Shown here one piece after another: positions 63,918 to 64,000 of a DNA stretch of 64,000 nucleotides; the first letter of the stretch is position 1, and each line of letters begins with the position of its first letter. Location: NCBI GenBank assembly GCA_038040445.1, contig JBBPIG010000017.1:86170-150169 (forward strand), in the 5' to 3' direction. Source of the DNA: Acidobacteriota bacterium. Lineage in GTDB: Bacteria; Acidobacteriota; Blastocatellia; UBA7656. Position numbers and translations under genes: made by a program. The notes beneath the pieces are model-generated. The model saw nothing but the letters and a program-made list of their open reading frames with translations. It made no database searches and was not told where the DNA came from.

Positions 63918-64000
63918 GTGTTCGCGAACCAGCGCGAGGGTGGGGGTCAGTTTGAGTTCAGAGTTCAAGCTTCAGCTTGCTTCTCACGTTCAGGCGGCGG

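Overview
The window looks like chromosomal DNA of a soil or sediment Acidobacteriota, probably near Blastocatellia. This is inferred from the protein flavour only: a TolB-like/TPR Ser/Thr kinase, Oar-type TonB-receptor debris, a PQQ dehydrogenase beside isoquinoline-oxidoreductase-type subunits, and the GC-rich codon use of the housekeeping genes. No rRNA is present. One tRNA (anticodon CAT) is. Region 1 (1-19.5 kb) is mostly ordinary: an ECF sigma/anti-sigma/TonB locus, lepA, a ParDE-like toxin-antitoxin pair, a ROK kinase, DedA, a 774-aa kinase, a class III cyclase-like protein, an alpha/beta hydrolase, a ferritin-like protein, a pentapeptide-repeat protein and an M48 protease. Region 2 (19.5-49 kb) is an accessory, defence-like region laid over an older backbone (TPR protein, tRNA, NCS1 permease, dihydropyrimidinase). 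In order it holds: a TOTE-type primase/SF2 helicase with a frameshift before its helicase C-terminal and DUF3883-like part; VapBC and orphan antitoxins; a low-GC three-gene operon (CFI-box protein, 58-aa protein, coiled-coil/TPR membrane protein); a truncated lytic transglycosylase; a Fic-like protein that lacks the Fic histidine, preceded by five palindromic repeats at 43-45 bp period; relics of parDE; and a compact operon of a 196-aa unknown protein, a 1966-aa DUF4062-NACHT-WD40-membrane-zinc ribbon-TPR protein and a TIR-NB-ARC protein with a broken TPR tail. Two more TIR proteins follow, one with a membrane tail and one apparently fused to a MshEN-like domain that overlaps the dihydropyrimidinase start. 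Region 3 (49-64 kb) is metabolic: four secreted hydrolases or lipoproteins, a PQQ dehydrogenase, a molybdenum hydroxylase pair (iorAB-like), a class III aminotransferase with a lipoprotein, an unknown secreted protein and a metallophosphoesterase. The NCS1 permease (33.6 kb), dihydropyrimidinase (46.8 kb) and AGXT2-like aminotransferase (60.7 kb) all lie on the minus strand and would fit one reductive pyrimidine/hydantoin pathway, possibly a cluster split by the accessory insertions. The most interesting unit is the two-STAND operon at 37.1-45.3 kb, next the TIR-MshEN fusion and the repeat array before the Fic-like gene. Several accessory genes carry single-base frameshifts; decay and assembly error cannot be separated from this sequence alone.
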